From Streptomyces sp. NBC_01233 (GTDB lineage: Bacteria > Actinomycetota > Actinomycetes > Streptomycetales > Streptomycetaceae): a stretch of DNA of 64,000 nucleotides. Both the position numbers and the translations under genes were made by a program. Within the stretch, counting starts at the first letter, position 1. Each line of letters opens with the position of its first letter. The stretch spans positions 9,218,501-9,282,500 of the forward strand of contig NZ_CP108514.1 of the NCBI RefSeq assembly GCF_035989305.1, written 5' to 3'. The notes below the pieces were generated by a model. It ran no database searches. It had not been told where the DNA came from and saw only the letters and a list, made by a program, of their open reading frames with translations. This document shows, piece after piece, positions 45,976 through 54,008 of this stretch.

Positions 45976-48558
45976 ATGGCGATGACCCCGGCCACTGCGG
46001 AGGTACCTGTCCGCACGCTCGGCGGGCTCACCGACGTCGAGGCGGAACGCCGACTGGCCGACCACGGCCGCAACGAGCTCCCGCCCGCCCCAGCGACACC
46101 CTGGTACGCCAGGGTGCTGGCCCAGCTGCGCGATCCGCTGATCATGGTGTTGCTGGGCGCGGTGGTGCTGACGATCGCGATCGGTGACCACGCCGACGCG
46201 GTGGTCATCGCCGTGGTGATCGTCGTCAACACGACCGTGGGCGTCGTGCAGGAGACCCGTGCCGACCACGCCGTGGCCGCTCTCTCCGCGATGTCGGCAC
46301 CGAAGGCGCGGGTCCTGCGGGACGGCGCTCCGCGCGAGGTCCCAGCCGCCGTCGTGGTGCCCGGCGATGTCCTGCTTCTCGCCGAGGGCGACATCGTGGC
46401 GGCGGACGCCGATGTCACCGAGGCGTCCGCCCTCATGATCGACGAATCCATGCTCACCGGGGAATCCGTCCCCGTGGACAAGGAGGACGATTCGACGGTG
46501 GGTGCGGGAACCGTGGTCGTGCGAGGCCGGGGTGTGGCGACGGTGAGGGCCACCGGCCCGGACAGCGCGCTCGGCCGGATCGCCGCGCTCCTCGACACCA
46601 AGCGGCAGCCGACACCCCTGCAACACCGCCTCGCCTCGCTGGGGCGCATCCTGGCCGTCGTCACCGTGGCCCTGTGCCTGGTGGTCTTCGGCCTCGGGCT
46701 CGTACAGGGCCTGCCGCTCGGGATCATGGCGGTGACGGCGATCAGCCTGGCCGTCGCAGCGGTTCCGGAATCCCTGCCGGCCGTTGTGACCCTGGCGCTG
46801 GCACTGGGAGCCCGGCGCATGGCGGCCCGGCACGCCCTCATCCGCCGGCTCCCTGCCGTGGAGACCCTCGGCTCTGTCACCGTCCTCGCCACCGACAAGA
46901 CCGGCACCCTCACCGAAGGCCGCATGGTCGTCCAGCACGTGTGGACGCCACGGGCCGCGGTCGACTTCTTCGGAGTGGGGTACGAACCGCAGGGAGACGT
47001 CCTGGTCGAGGGCAGGCAGCCGACGGCGGCCGAGCTCGGCCCCGTACAGGAGCTGCTGACGGCCGCGTCGCTCTGCAACGACGCCTCCCTGCGGCCGCCC
47101 CAGGGAGAGCCCCCGGACGAGGACCGGTGGACCGCGGTCGGCGACCCCATGGAGGCCGCCCTCCTGTCGGCCGCCGCCAAGGCCGGGTGCGACGAGCCGG
47201 AGCTTCTCAGGCGCACCCACCCCAGGACGGGGGAGATCCCGTTCGACAGCGGACGCAAGCGCATGACGACGGTCCACCGCCTGCCGTCCGGAGGTGCCCT
47301 GGTGTGCCTGAAGGGCGCCCCGGAGGTGGTGCTGGACGCAGCCGTTCTCGCCGACCGCACGGACCTGGTGGCCGGCGCCCGGCAGCAGGCGGCGATCCTG
47401 GCCTCCCGCGGATACCGGGTGCTCGCCGTGGCGTCCGCCGAACACGCCGAGCAGCCGGACAGCGCGGAGACGGCCGAGGCAGGACTGAGGCTGTTGGGCC
47501 TGGTCGCCATCAGCGATCCGCCCAAGCCCGCGGCAGCGGCCACGCTCGCCGCCTGCCACGCGGCCGGTATCACCCCGGTCCTGATCACCGGAGACCACCC
47601 GGCGACGGCACGCGCGATCGCCGTCCGCGTGGGCCTGGCCGACGCGGACACCGACGACGAGACCGTGGTCAACGGCCCCGATCTGGCGGCGGGCCGGGTC
47701 GCCGACCTCACCGCCGCACGGGTCTTCGCCCGGACGGATCCGCAGCAGAAGCTGGAGATCGTCGATGCCTGGCGGGCCCGGGGAGCCGTCACCGCCATGA
47801 CCGGCGACGGTGTCAACGACGGTCCCGCCCTGCGCCGCGCCGACATCGGGGTGGCCATGGGGCAGCGGGGCACCGAGGTCGCCCGCCAGGCTGCCGACCT
47901 CGTGCTGACCGACGACGACCTGTCGACCCTGGTCGCGGCCGTTGAGGAGGGCCGGCGGGTCTACGACAACATCCGCCGTTTCCTGGTCTACGGCCTGGCC
48001 GGCGGCGCCGCCGAGATCCTCGTCATGCTGATCGGCCCCCTCCTCGGCCTTCCGCTCCCGCTCCGGGCGGGCCAGATCCTGTGGATCAACCTCCTGACCC
48101 ACGGTCTGACCGGGGTGGCCATGGGCGCCGAGCCGGTGGACCCGGAGGCGATGCACAGGCCCCCGAGGCCGCCCGGCCAGCACATCCTCGGCGCGGGCGC
48201 CTGGCAGCGCCTCGTGGTGCTCGCCGCGGTCGTCACTGCCGCCTGCCTCACCGCCGGGACGGTCGCACGGGCCTGGGACCTGCCCTGGCAGAGCGTCCTC
48301 TTCCTGTCCCTGCTCGCTGCGCAGCTCGGCGTCGTGCTGGGCCTGCGAACCCGCTTGCTGACCCGGGAGAACCTCTTCCTGCCCCTGTCCGTCCTCGCCT
48401 CCGCGCTCCTCGGGGCAGCAGCGCTCTACCTTCCGCCGCTCCAGTCGGTTCTGGAGACCGAACCCCTTGGATGGCCGGGCCTTGCCCTGGCATCAGCCGC
48501 CCTCATGAGCGGCTTCGCGGCAGCCCGACTCGCACGGCACGCTTTCCGGAGGAGCTGA
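45976..48558 (+). CDS. P-type cation-transporting ATPase (Ca2+/CtpF-like P2A)
   Basis: This 860-residue ATPase has MLTGESVPVDKEDD (actuator loop), AVPESLPAVVTLALALG (helix 4), [13 protein letters not shown] (Asp307), [18 protein letters not shown] (hinge) and an N-terminal cation-ATPase domain (TDVEAERRLADHGRNELPP). It groups with P2A pumps such as CtpF. The helix 6 motif is NLLTHGLTGVAMG: the acidic residue of SERCA (NLVTDGLPATAL) is His here, so the number or type of ion bound may differ. It overlaps the DUF1918 gene by 1 nt and follows USP 2 by 6 nt. Linkage of USP and CtpF is also seen in Mtb (Rv1996-Rv1997). Confidence 0.92.
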   Translation: MAMTPATAEVPVRTLGGLTDVEAERRLADHGRNELPPAPATPWYARVLAQLRDPLIMVLLGAVVLTIAIGDHADAVVIAVVIVVNTTVGVVQETRADHAVAALSAMSAPKARVLRDGAPREVPAAVVVPGDVLLLAEGDIVAADADVTEASALMIDESMLTGESVPVDKEDDSTVGAGTVVVRGRGVATVRATGPDSALGRIAALLDTKRQPTPLQHRLASLGRILAVVTVALCLVVFGLGLVQGLPLGIMAVTAISLAVAAVPESLPAVVTLALALGARRMAARHALIRRLPAVETLGSVTVLATDKTGTLTEGRMVVQHVWTPRAAVDFFGVGYEPQGDVLVEGRQPTAAELGPVQELLTAASLCNDASLRPPQGEPPDEDRWTAVGDPMEAALLSAAAKAGCDEPELLRRTHPRTGEIPFDSGRKRMTTVHRLPSGGALVCLKGAPEVVLDAAVLADRTDLVAGARQQAAILASRGYRVLAVASAEHAEQPDSAETAEAGLRLLGLVAISDPPKPAAAATLAACHAAGITPVLITGDHPATARAIAVRVGLADADTDDETVVNGPDLAAGRVADLTAARVFARTDPQQKLEIVDAWRARGAVTAMTGDGVNDGPALRRADIGVAMGQRGTEVARQAADLVLTDDDLSTLVAAVEEGRRVYDNIRRFLVYGLAGGAAEILVMLIGPLLGLPLPLRAGQILWINLLTHGLTGVAMGAEPVDPEAMHRPPRPPGQHILGAGAWQRLVVLAAVVTAACLTAGTVARAWDLPWQSVLFLSLLAAQLGVVLGLRTRLLTRENLFLPLSVLASALLGAAALYLPPLQSVLETEPLGWPGLALASAALMSGFAAARLARHAFRRS

Positions 48559-48794
48559 TGATCATGAAGACGCACACGTCCGAGCACGGTCCCCACGCCC
48601 GCGTAGGCGACGAGATCGTGGTGGGCGGGCCCTCGGTGGGCCAAGCGGGTCGCGACGGCGAAGTCGTCGGTCTGCGCCACGACGACGGCACCCCGCCCTA
48701 CGACGTCCGCTGGTCGGACACCGGCAGGACCACCCTCTTCTTCCCCGGACCGGACGCACACGTTCGGCATCTCGGCGCGGACGGCTCCGGCTGA
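48558..48794 (+). CDS. DUF1918 small protein
   Basis: This 78-residue protein is read from ATG 48558 (TGATG overlap with the ATPase; GGAGG 4 nt before it; ATG 48564 possible). It is a small SH3-like DUF1918 domain: ARVGDEIVVGGPSVGQAGRD, GEVVGLRHDDGTPPYDVRWS, TLFFPGPDAHV. Such proteins are abundant in actinomycetes and have no known function. The gene lies between the pump and the DevS-like kinase. Confidence 0.88.
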   Translation: MIMKTHTSEHGPHARVGDEIVVGGPSVGQAGRDGEVVGLRHDDGTPPYDVRWSDTGRTTLFFPGPDAHVRHLGADGSG

Positions 48795-48881
48795 CGCCTT
48801 CAGCCTGCGCGGGAAGGCGGGGGCGGGGATACGGTGAAGAGGCAGGAAGGGCTTCCCCTGGGCGTCGCTTGGAGGTACCGC

Positions 48882-50630
48882 ATGGGCGCGGACGATCAGG
48901 GTGCCGTGCGTCCGAGGGTGCCGCGGCTCCGGCTCGACGAATTGCTCGAAGAGCTTCAGGTCCGCATCGACGAAGTGCGCGGCACCAGGGACCGGCTCAA
49001 CGGGCTCCTTGAAGCCGTGATGTCCGTCGGCCGGGAGCTCGACCTTCCGCAGGTCCTGAGGGGCATCGTCGAAGCCGCCGTCGTCCTGGTGGACGCGGAG
49101 TACGGAGCCCTGGGCGTCATCGGCGACGACCGGAAGCTCGCCCAGTTCCTCCCCGTCGGCATCAGCGACGACCTCCGGGCCGAGATCGGCGACCTGCCCT
49201 CCGGCCACGGCATCCTCGGCGAACTCATCCGCCATCCCGAGACCCTACGGCTGTCGGAGTTGTCCGATCACTCCGCCTCCTACGGGTTCCCGGCCCACCA
49301 CCCCCCGATGCACTCCTTCCTCGGCGTCCCCATCCGCGTCCGCGAGGACGTGTTCGGCAACCTCTACATGACCGAGAAGCGCGGCGGCATCGACTTCGAC
49401 GAGGAGGACGAGGCGGTCCTGTCCACGTTGGCGGTGGCAGCCGGGATCGCCATCGAGAACGCCCGCCTCTACGAGGAAGTGCGTCTGCGGGAGCGCTGGC
49501 TGGCCGCCAGCTCCGACTTCACCAGCGCTCTCCTGTCCGGCCTGGCCGAGACGGAGGTACTGGAGGGGATGCTGGAGCGGGCCCGCGACATCACGGGCGC
49601 CGACATAGGTGTCTTCTACCTCGTGGGCCAGGGCGGGGAGCTGAGCGGCTCGCTGGCCCTGGGTGAGGGCGCCGAGGCGCATCGCGGCATCGTGCTGCCC
49701 AGCAGTACGGGAACCCTGGCCGCAGCCGCCCTCGGTGAGGAGGACGGGCTGATCGCTGTCGCCGATGTCGGGACCGACGACCGGATCACGGTGCAGCCGG
49801 AACGCTGGAAGGGCTTCGGCCCGGCCGTCGCCGTCACGGTCGGCACCAAGGAGAAGCTGAGCGGTGTCCTCATCCTGGCCCGCAGACGCGGCCTCCCGGC
49901 GTTCGCCCGCGCCGAGATCGCAGCCCTGCCCGGCTTCGCCGGCCAGGCCGCCCTGGCCCTGGAGCTCGCCGACCGGCGCCGGGACGCCGAGCAGATGAGC
50001 ATGCTGGAGGACCACGACCGCATCGCCCGCGACCTGCACGACCTCGCCATCCAGCGGCTCTTCGCCACCGGCATGACCCTGCAGAGCGCCCAACGCTTCG
50101 TCGAGCATCCGGAGGCTTCGGAGCGGCTCGCCCGCGCGGTCGACGACCTGGACGCCACCATCAAGATCATTCGCTCGACGATCTTCGGACTCCGCGAACA
50201 CGAGGCACCCGGGGTGACGCCGAAGCTGCGGCTCCGCGCCGTCCGAGCCGTGGAGGATGCCGCCCAGGCACTCGGCTTCGCCCCGGCCTTGCGGATGGAG
50301 GGCCTGATCGACACCGACGTACCCCCCGAGACCGCGGACGAGGCGCTCGCTGTGATCGGCGAGGCGCTCACCAACGTGGCCCGGCACGCACAGGCAGGCC
50401 GGGCAGAAGTGTCCCTCTCGGCCGTCGAGGGCGTACTGACCGTACTGGTCACCGACGACGGAGTGGGAGTGGCGGAGGGAGGCCGTCGCAGCGGGCTTCG
50501 CAATCTCGCCGAGCGGGCCGAATGCCTGGGCGGCGAACTCTCCGTATCGGCGCACGGGCCGAACGGTCGCGGCACGAAACTGGAATGGCGGGTACCGCTG
50601 GATGGGGGCGACTTCCCACCCTCCGGGTGA
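48882..50630 (+). CDS. devS: DevS/DosT-like GAF-GAF sensor histidine kinase
   Basis: This 582-residue protein is read from ATG 48882 (GGAGG 6 nt upstream); GTG 48834 is open but lacks a signal. GAF 1 (about 40-205) contains YGFPAHHPPMHSFLGVPIRV, the segment that in mycobacterial DosS/DosT carries the heme-iron histidine; His139, His140 and His144 are candidates. GAF 2 is at about 225-370. The HisKA_3 dimerisation motif is DHDRIARDLHDLAIQRLFA (His386). The ATPase domain has GEALTNVARHAQAG and VTDDGVGVAEGG. A heme-based O2/NO/CO sensor is likely. It is convergent with the DevR-like gene, 17 nt apart, and may be co-transcribed with the USP unit (87-nt gap). Confidence 0.9.
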   Translation: MGADDQGAVRPRVPRLRLDELLEELQVRIDEVRGTRDRLNGLLEAVMSVGRELDLPQVLRGIVEAAVVLVDAEYGALGVIGDDRKLAQFLPVGISDDLRAEIGDLPSGHGILGELIRHPETLRLSELSDHSASYGFPAHHPPMHSFLGVPIRVREDVFGNLYMTEKRGGIDFDEEDEAVLSTLAVAAGIAIENARLYEEVRLRERWLAASSDFTSALLSGLAETEVLEGMLERARDITGADIGVFYLVGQGGELSGSLALGEGAEAHRGIVLPSSTGTLAAAALGEEDGLIAVADVGTDDRITVQPERWKGFGPAVAVTVGTKEKLSGVLILARRRGLPAFARAEIAALPGFAGQAALALELADRRRDAEQMSMLEDHDRIARDLHDLAIQRLFATGMTLQSAQRFVEHPEASERLARAVDDLDATIKIIRSTIFGLREHEAPGVTPKLRLRAVRAVEDAAQALGFAPALRMEGLIDTDVPPETADEALAVIGEALTNVARHAQAGRAEVSLSAVEGVLTVLVTDDGVGVAEGGRRSGLRNLAERAECLGGELSVSAHGPNGRGTKLEWRVPLDGGDFPPSG

Positions 50631-50647
50631 GGATCCCCCGCCGGCAC

Positions 50648-51358
50648 TCAGCTCCGGCCCTTGCCGTGCTCGTGCCCGTGCTCGTGTTCGTGGACCTGGG
50701 CGGCGATGACAGCGGCCTGCACCCGGCGCTCCACCCCCAGCTTGCCCAGCAGCCGCGAGATGTGGTTCTTGACCGTCTTCTCCGACAGGTACAGCCGCTT
50801 GGCGATCTGCGCGTTCGTGAGGCCCTCGCCGATCAGTTCGAGCACGGAACGCTCCCGCTCGGACAGCGTGGCCAGCCGGTCGTCCTCCGAGTCCTTGGCG
50901 GTCTCCGGGTCCCTCAGCGAGTGCATCAGCCGAGCGGTCGTCGCCGGGTCCAGCATCGACTGCCCGGTCGCCACCGTTCGTACGGCAGAGACCAGGTCGG
51001 ATCCCTTGATCTGCTTGAGCACGTAGCCCGCCGCACCGGCCATGATCGCGTCGAGCAGAGCGTCCTCGTCATCGAACGAGGTGAGCATGAGGCAGGCGAG
51101 CTCCGGCATACACGAGCGCAGCTCACGGCACACGGTGATCCCGTTGCCGTCGGGAAGCCGGACGTCGAGCACGGCGACGTCCGGGCGCAGCGCCGGCCCA
51201 CGGGCCAGCGCCTGCCCGGCGGTGGAGGCCTCACCGACGACCTCGATGTCCGGTTCGGCGTTCAGCAGGTCGTACAGGCCGCGGCGTACGACCTCGTGGT
51301 CGTCCAGGAGGAAGACCCGGATGGGCGCCTCGTCAGAGGCCGGCGGTGCGTCGGACAT
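50648..51358 (-). CDS. devR: DevR/DosR-like response regulator (NarL family)
   Basis: This 236-residue regulator has a receiver domain (VFLLDDHEVVRRGLYDLLNA, VAVLDVRLPDGNGITVCREL with Asp65, the MLTSFDDEDALLDAI threonine and VLKQIKG lysine) and a LuxR-type HTH (LSERERSVLELIGEGLTNAQ, KTVKNHISRLLGKLGVERRV). The spacing and wording of both domains match M. tuberculosis DevR closely, including the LDVRLPDGNG and KTVKN motifs. The S. coelicolor counterpart is known as OsdR. It should bind the GGGnCC-N3-CGGCCC boxes in this window. A His-rich tail (HEHEHGHEHGKGRS) is an unusual addition. No box is visible in front of this gene itself. Confidence 0.93.
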   Translation of the reverse strand: MSDAPPASDEAPIRVFLLDDHEVVRRGLYDLLNAEPDIEVVGEASTAGQALARGPALRPDVAVLDVRLPDGNGITVCRELRSCMPELACLMLTSFDDEDALLDAIMAGAAGYVLKQIKGSDLVSAVRTVATGQSMLDPATTARLMHSLRDPETAKDSEDDRLATLSERERSVLELIGEGLTNAQIAKRLYLSEKTVKNHISRLLGKLGVERRVQAAVIAAQVHEHEHGHEHGKGRS

Positions 51359-52093
51359 GTACGCCCCTGTAGTCGATCCGCTCTGCGTATGTCTCGTACG
51401 GATTGTCTCAGTGGAGCGGGGGGATGCACCCTGGGCGCGCCCTTGGCTTTACCGGCTTGGTGGTGGGCCGGAGAACGGTTGGCGGGATTCGCTCGAGCGG
51501 TCGGGTCGGCCCGGGCTCCGACTGTCGTCGCTGAGGCTCGGGGGCAGGGGGTCGGCGAGGTAGTGCTGGATGGTGGGGGCGATGAGGTCGGTGACGGAGG
51601 GGGCGGGGAGGGTGGCGATGGTGCCGATCTGCCAGATGTAGCGGTTCATGACCATGCCGACGATCTGGGTGGAGATGAGGCTGGCCCGCAGGTTGCGTTC
51701 GGTGTCGGGCAGGCTGCCGGGGCATCCCCGCCGAAGCCCCGTCGGTCGGCCGGCACCTGGTCTCGATGCTGCGCAGCCACGCCGTCAATCTCGACAGCCC
51801 GCCCCGGGCCCCCATCGGCAATGTGCTCCACCTCGCCGCCGCCCCGCCTCACCCGCCGCACGCAGCGATGAGTGGCACCACCCTCACCGTCGCCGCGCCC
51901 CTGGCCGTGGGGGCCGCGCGCCTCGCCCCGGCCGCCGCGCACGGGCCCGCGCCGAGCAACTGATCATCCACCTTGCCGTTTCTCGTGAACATCCGAGGGC
52001 CGCAAGATCCGCAACTGCTGCCCGAACAGCAGACAAACGCTGCCGCTGAACGTGAACAAAGCCACGCCCCAGGGGCCGGGGTGCCATGAGGCC
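51359..52093. other. 735-bp region with a TetR C-terminal remnant
   Basis: On the minus strand (about 51449-51720) a frame reads ERNLRASLISTQIVGMVMNR, then TDLIAPTIQHYLADPLPPSL. This is the C-terminal ligand-domain end of a TetR regulator with no HTH; its N-terminal part is absent. The rest, including a plus-strand Ala/Pro-rich frame to 51963, matches no family I know. The region contains the devR promoter. Confidence 0.55.
51449..51720 (-). pseudogene. TetR-family regulator, C-terminal remnant
   Basis: About 90 codons of a TetR_C-type helical end are kept (RNLRASLISTQIVGMVMNRY, LPAPSVTDLIAPTIQHYLAD). The DNA-binding half is missing, and the sequence upstream (51721-51960) is unrelated, so the 5' part was lost by rearrangement. 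No start codon with a ribosome binding site is seen. Confidence 0.6.
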
Positions 52094-52738
52094 TCAGGAG
52101 GCTCCGGTGGGCTGCCCTTCCAATTCCATCCGCACGTCCACCACGCCTTCCACGGCATGGATGGCGCGGGCCATCAGCGGCACCAGGGCGCGGTCACGGA
52201 GTGATCCGCGCAGGGTGACGACGCCGTCCTTCACCGATGCCTGTAGACGTACCGGGGGAGCGAGCTCGGCGAGAACCGCGTCGCGGATTTCCTCCTCGAT
52301 CTCCTCGTCGGTGCGCAGGAACACCTTGAGCAGGTCGCTCCGGCTCACGACCCCCTCCAGCATCCCCACGCCGTTCACCACGGGGAGGCGCTTCACGTGC
52401 TTGCGGGCCATGATCTGGGCAGCCTCGGCGAGCGTGGCGTCGGGGTGTACGGTCACGGCCGGGCTCGACATCAGCTCCTCGGCCAGCACACCCCCCGCCT
52501 TGGAAGCCTCTTCCAGCTGATCGGGAAGCCGGGGGTCGTCCTGCCGGAACTCCTCCTTCGGTAGAAGATCCGCCTCGGAGACCACCCCGACGACACGCCC
52601 CTCGCCCTCCAGGACGGGAACGGCGCTGACCTTCCACTGGTCCATCAGCTCGACGATCTCCTTGTACGAAGCCTCACGGCCGATGGCCACGGCCGTATGG
52701 GTCATGACGTCGCTGACGGTGTACCGGGACGCGGGCAT
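52094..52738 (-). CDS. CBS-pair plus BON domain protein (copy 2)
   Basis: This 214-residue paralogue of 28996-29649 has the same order: CBS 1 (SDVMTHTAVAIGREASYKEI, VVGVVSEADLLPKEEF), CBS 2 (AEELMSSPAVTVHPDATLAE, LEGVVSRSDLLKVFLRTDEE) and BON (SVKDGVVTLRGSLRDRALVP). The two copies share the SEADLL and SRxDLLKVFLR motifs and the same BON start. The gene follows the second HTH-less cNMP-fold gene (gap 45 nt). Nucleotide sensing is likely; the ligand is unknown. Confidence 0.92.
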   Translation of the reverse strand: MPASRYTVSDVMTHTAVAIGREASYKEIVELMDQWKVSAVPVLEGEGRVVGVVSEADLLPKEEFRQDDPRLPDQLEEASKAGGVLAEELMSSPAVTVHPDATLAEAAQIMARKHVKRLPVVNGVGMLEGVVSRSDLLKVFLRTDEEIEEEIRDAVLAELAPPVRLQASVKDGVVTLRGSLRDRALVPLMARAIHAVEGVVDVRMELEGQPTGAS

Positions 52739-52783
52739 GACGCCCTCCTCACTGCTGGGGGTTCAGGTGCGGGACACCGGCCG

Positions 52784-53248
52784 TCAGAGATAGCTGCCAC
52801 TGCCGTGCGGGGCATAGAGGTCGAGCAGCCGGATACGGGCGGCGTGCAGCCGGTGCGCGAGCACCTGCGCGACCCAGTGGCCCATCGCGGAGCCGAAAGC
52901 AGGGTCGGTATCCATCATCGTGCGCACCGCGGCGGCGTCGAATTCGTACGTGCGCACCGGCGTCGTGGCCACCGCGCCCAGTCTCCAGGCACTGGGCTGC
53001 AGCATCCACGAGCACCCCACGAGTTCGCCCGGTCCGAGCCTTTCGATCACTGCCGGCTGTCTGCCGGGCACATGCACGTCCAGGGCGACGATGCCGGTTC
53101 GGACGATCCAGAACCTGTCCGCCCGGCCGCCCTCGTTGAAGAGGCGCGCGCTCTCGGGGAAGTTGACCTCCCGCGCGATGTCCATCAGCCGGGAACGGTG
53201 CTCAGCCGGCAGCGCGCCGGCGATCTTCGTAGGGGGAGTGGTCCTCAT
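52784..53248 (-). CDS. HTH-less cyclic-nucleotide-binding-fold protein (copy 2)
   Basis: This 154-residue protein is read from ATG 53248 (GGAGG upstream). It shares the family pattern REVNFPESARLFNEGGRADR, FWIVRTGIVALDVHVPGRQP, then GELVGCSWMLQPSAWRLGAV and the C-terminal RLHAARIRLLDLYAPH helix, with no DNA-binding domain. The cAMP-coordinating Arg-Ser/Thr-Ala is replaced by QPSAW. It heads a two-gene unit with a CBS-BON protein, exactly like copy 1. Two DevR-like boxes (53305 and 53336) lie 57-102 bp upstream. Confidence 0.9.
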   Translation of the reverse strand: MRTTPPTKIAGALPAEHRSRLMDIAREVNFPESARLFNEGGRADRFWIVRTGIVALDVHVPGRQPAVIERLGPGELVGCSWMLQPSAWRLGAVATTPVRTYEFDAAAVRTMMDTDPAFGSAMGHWVAQVLAHRLHAARIRLLDLYAPHGSGSYL

Positions 53249-53304
53249 GGCGGCCTCCGGTCGATTCCGATTCAATTCTGGGCGGCTCCAGAGGCGCTGG
53301 GCAT

Positions 53305-53319
53305 GGGCCGACCGGACCC
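53305..53319. promoter_or_regulatory. DevR-like box a upstream of cNMP/CBS operon 2
   Basis: On the minus strand this reads GGGTCCGGTCGGCCC, an exact match to GGGnCC-N3-CGGCCC. It starts 57 bp upstream of the cNMP-fold gene start (53248) and 31 bp, three turns, from box b. Confidence 0.6.
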
Positions 53320-53335
53320 CGATTCCGCAGGACAG

Positions 53336-53350
53336 GGGACCGTTCGGCCC
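53336..53350. promoter_or_regulatory. DevR-like box b between cNMP operon 2 and PPOX gene
   Basis: GGGACCGTTCGGCCC is an exact match. It lies 79 bp upstream of the plus-strand PPOX start (53429) and 88 bp upstream of the minus-strand unit, so it can serve both. Confidence 0.65.
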
Positions 53351-53428
53351 TGGCACGGCGCGCGAGGAGGCAAGGACGCTGGGTGAAGCCGAGGCCGACA
53401 CGATGCAGTCGGAGCGGAGGGCCGTGTG

Positions 53429-53908
53429 ATGGATCACGAAACCGCCCGGAGGCCGGACCACGGCCCCGTCCCGATGCGGTCCACGGAGCGGCTGGACCGC
53501 TCTGAGGCGCTGCGGCTCCTCGGCACCGTGTCCCTGGGCCGCATCGTCTTCACCCACCAGGCGTTGCCGGCCATCCGGCCGCTGAACCACGTGGTCGAGG
53601 GGGAGGACGTGGTCATCCGGCTCGACGAAGGTGCTTCACGCGCGTCGCTGGTGGCGACCCCCGGCACTCCCGGCATCGTCCTCGCCTACGAGGCCGACGC
53701 CATCGACCCCGACACGCATCTCGGCTGGAGTGTCGTGGTGATCGGCTACGCCGAGCTCGTCGAGAACCGCAACGAGGCCGAACGGCTTGCGGCGCTGCTC
53801 GACCCGTGGACGAACCAGCCGATGGCCGGCGTCCTGCGTATCAGGGCCGAACTCGTCACAGGGTTTCGCCTGGGGCCGGAACCTCGGCCGATTTCCGCCG
53901 CCGGGTGA
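53429..53908 (+). CDS. PPOX-class flavin/heme-binding protein
   Basis: This 159-residue protein is read from ATG 53429. It is a stand-alone pyridoxamine-phosphate oxidase-like split barrel: RLDRSEALRLLGTVSLGRIV, then AIRPLNHVVEGEDVVIRLDE, IVLAYEADAIDPDTHLGWSV and VLRIRAELVTGFRL. The same barrel is fused to an HTH in 32482-33162, and both are in predicted DevR-like units. Such proteins bind FMN, F420 or heme; which one cannot be told. It is divergent from cNMP operon 2 and shares two boxes. Confidence 0.88.
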   Translation: MDHETARRPDHGPVPMRSTERLDRSEALRLLGTVSLGRIVFTHQALPAIRPLNHVVEGEDVVIRLDEGASRASLVATPGTPGIVLAYEADAIDPDTHLGWSVVVIGYAELVENRNEAERLAALLDPWTNQPMAGVLRIRAELVTGFRLGPEPRPISAAG

Positions 53909-54008
53909 GTCCCGGCCCTGCTTCTGACACCTGGCGACGGCGTGGCCTGCGATCAGCGGCGACGGGGTGCGCCAACCTGGGCGCAACGCGGTGGAAAAGG
54001 GGTGCCGG

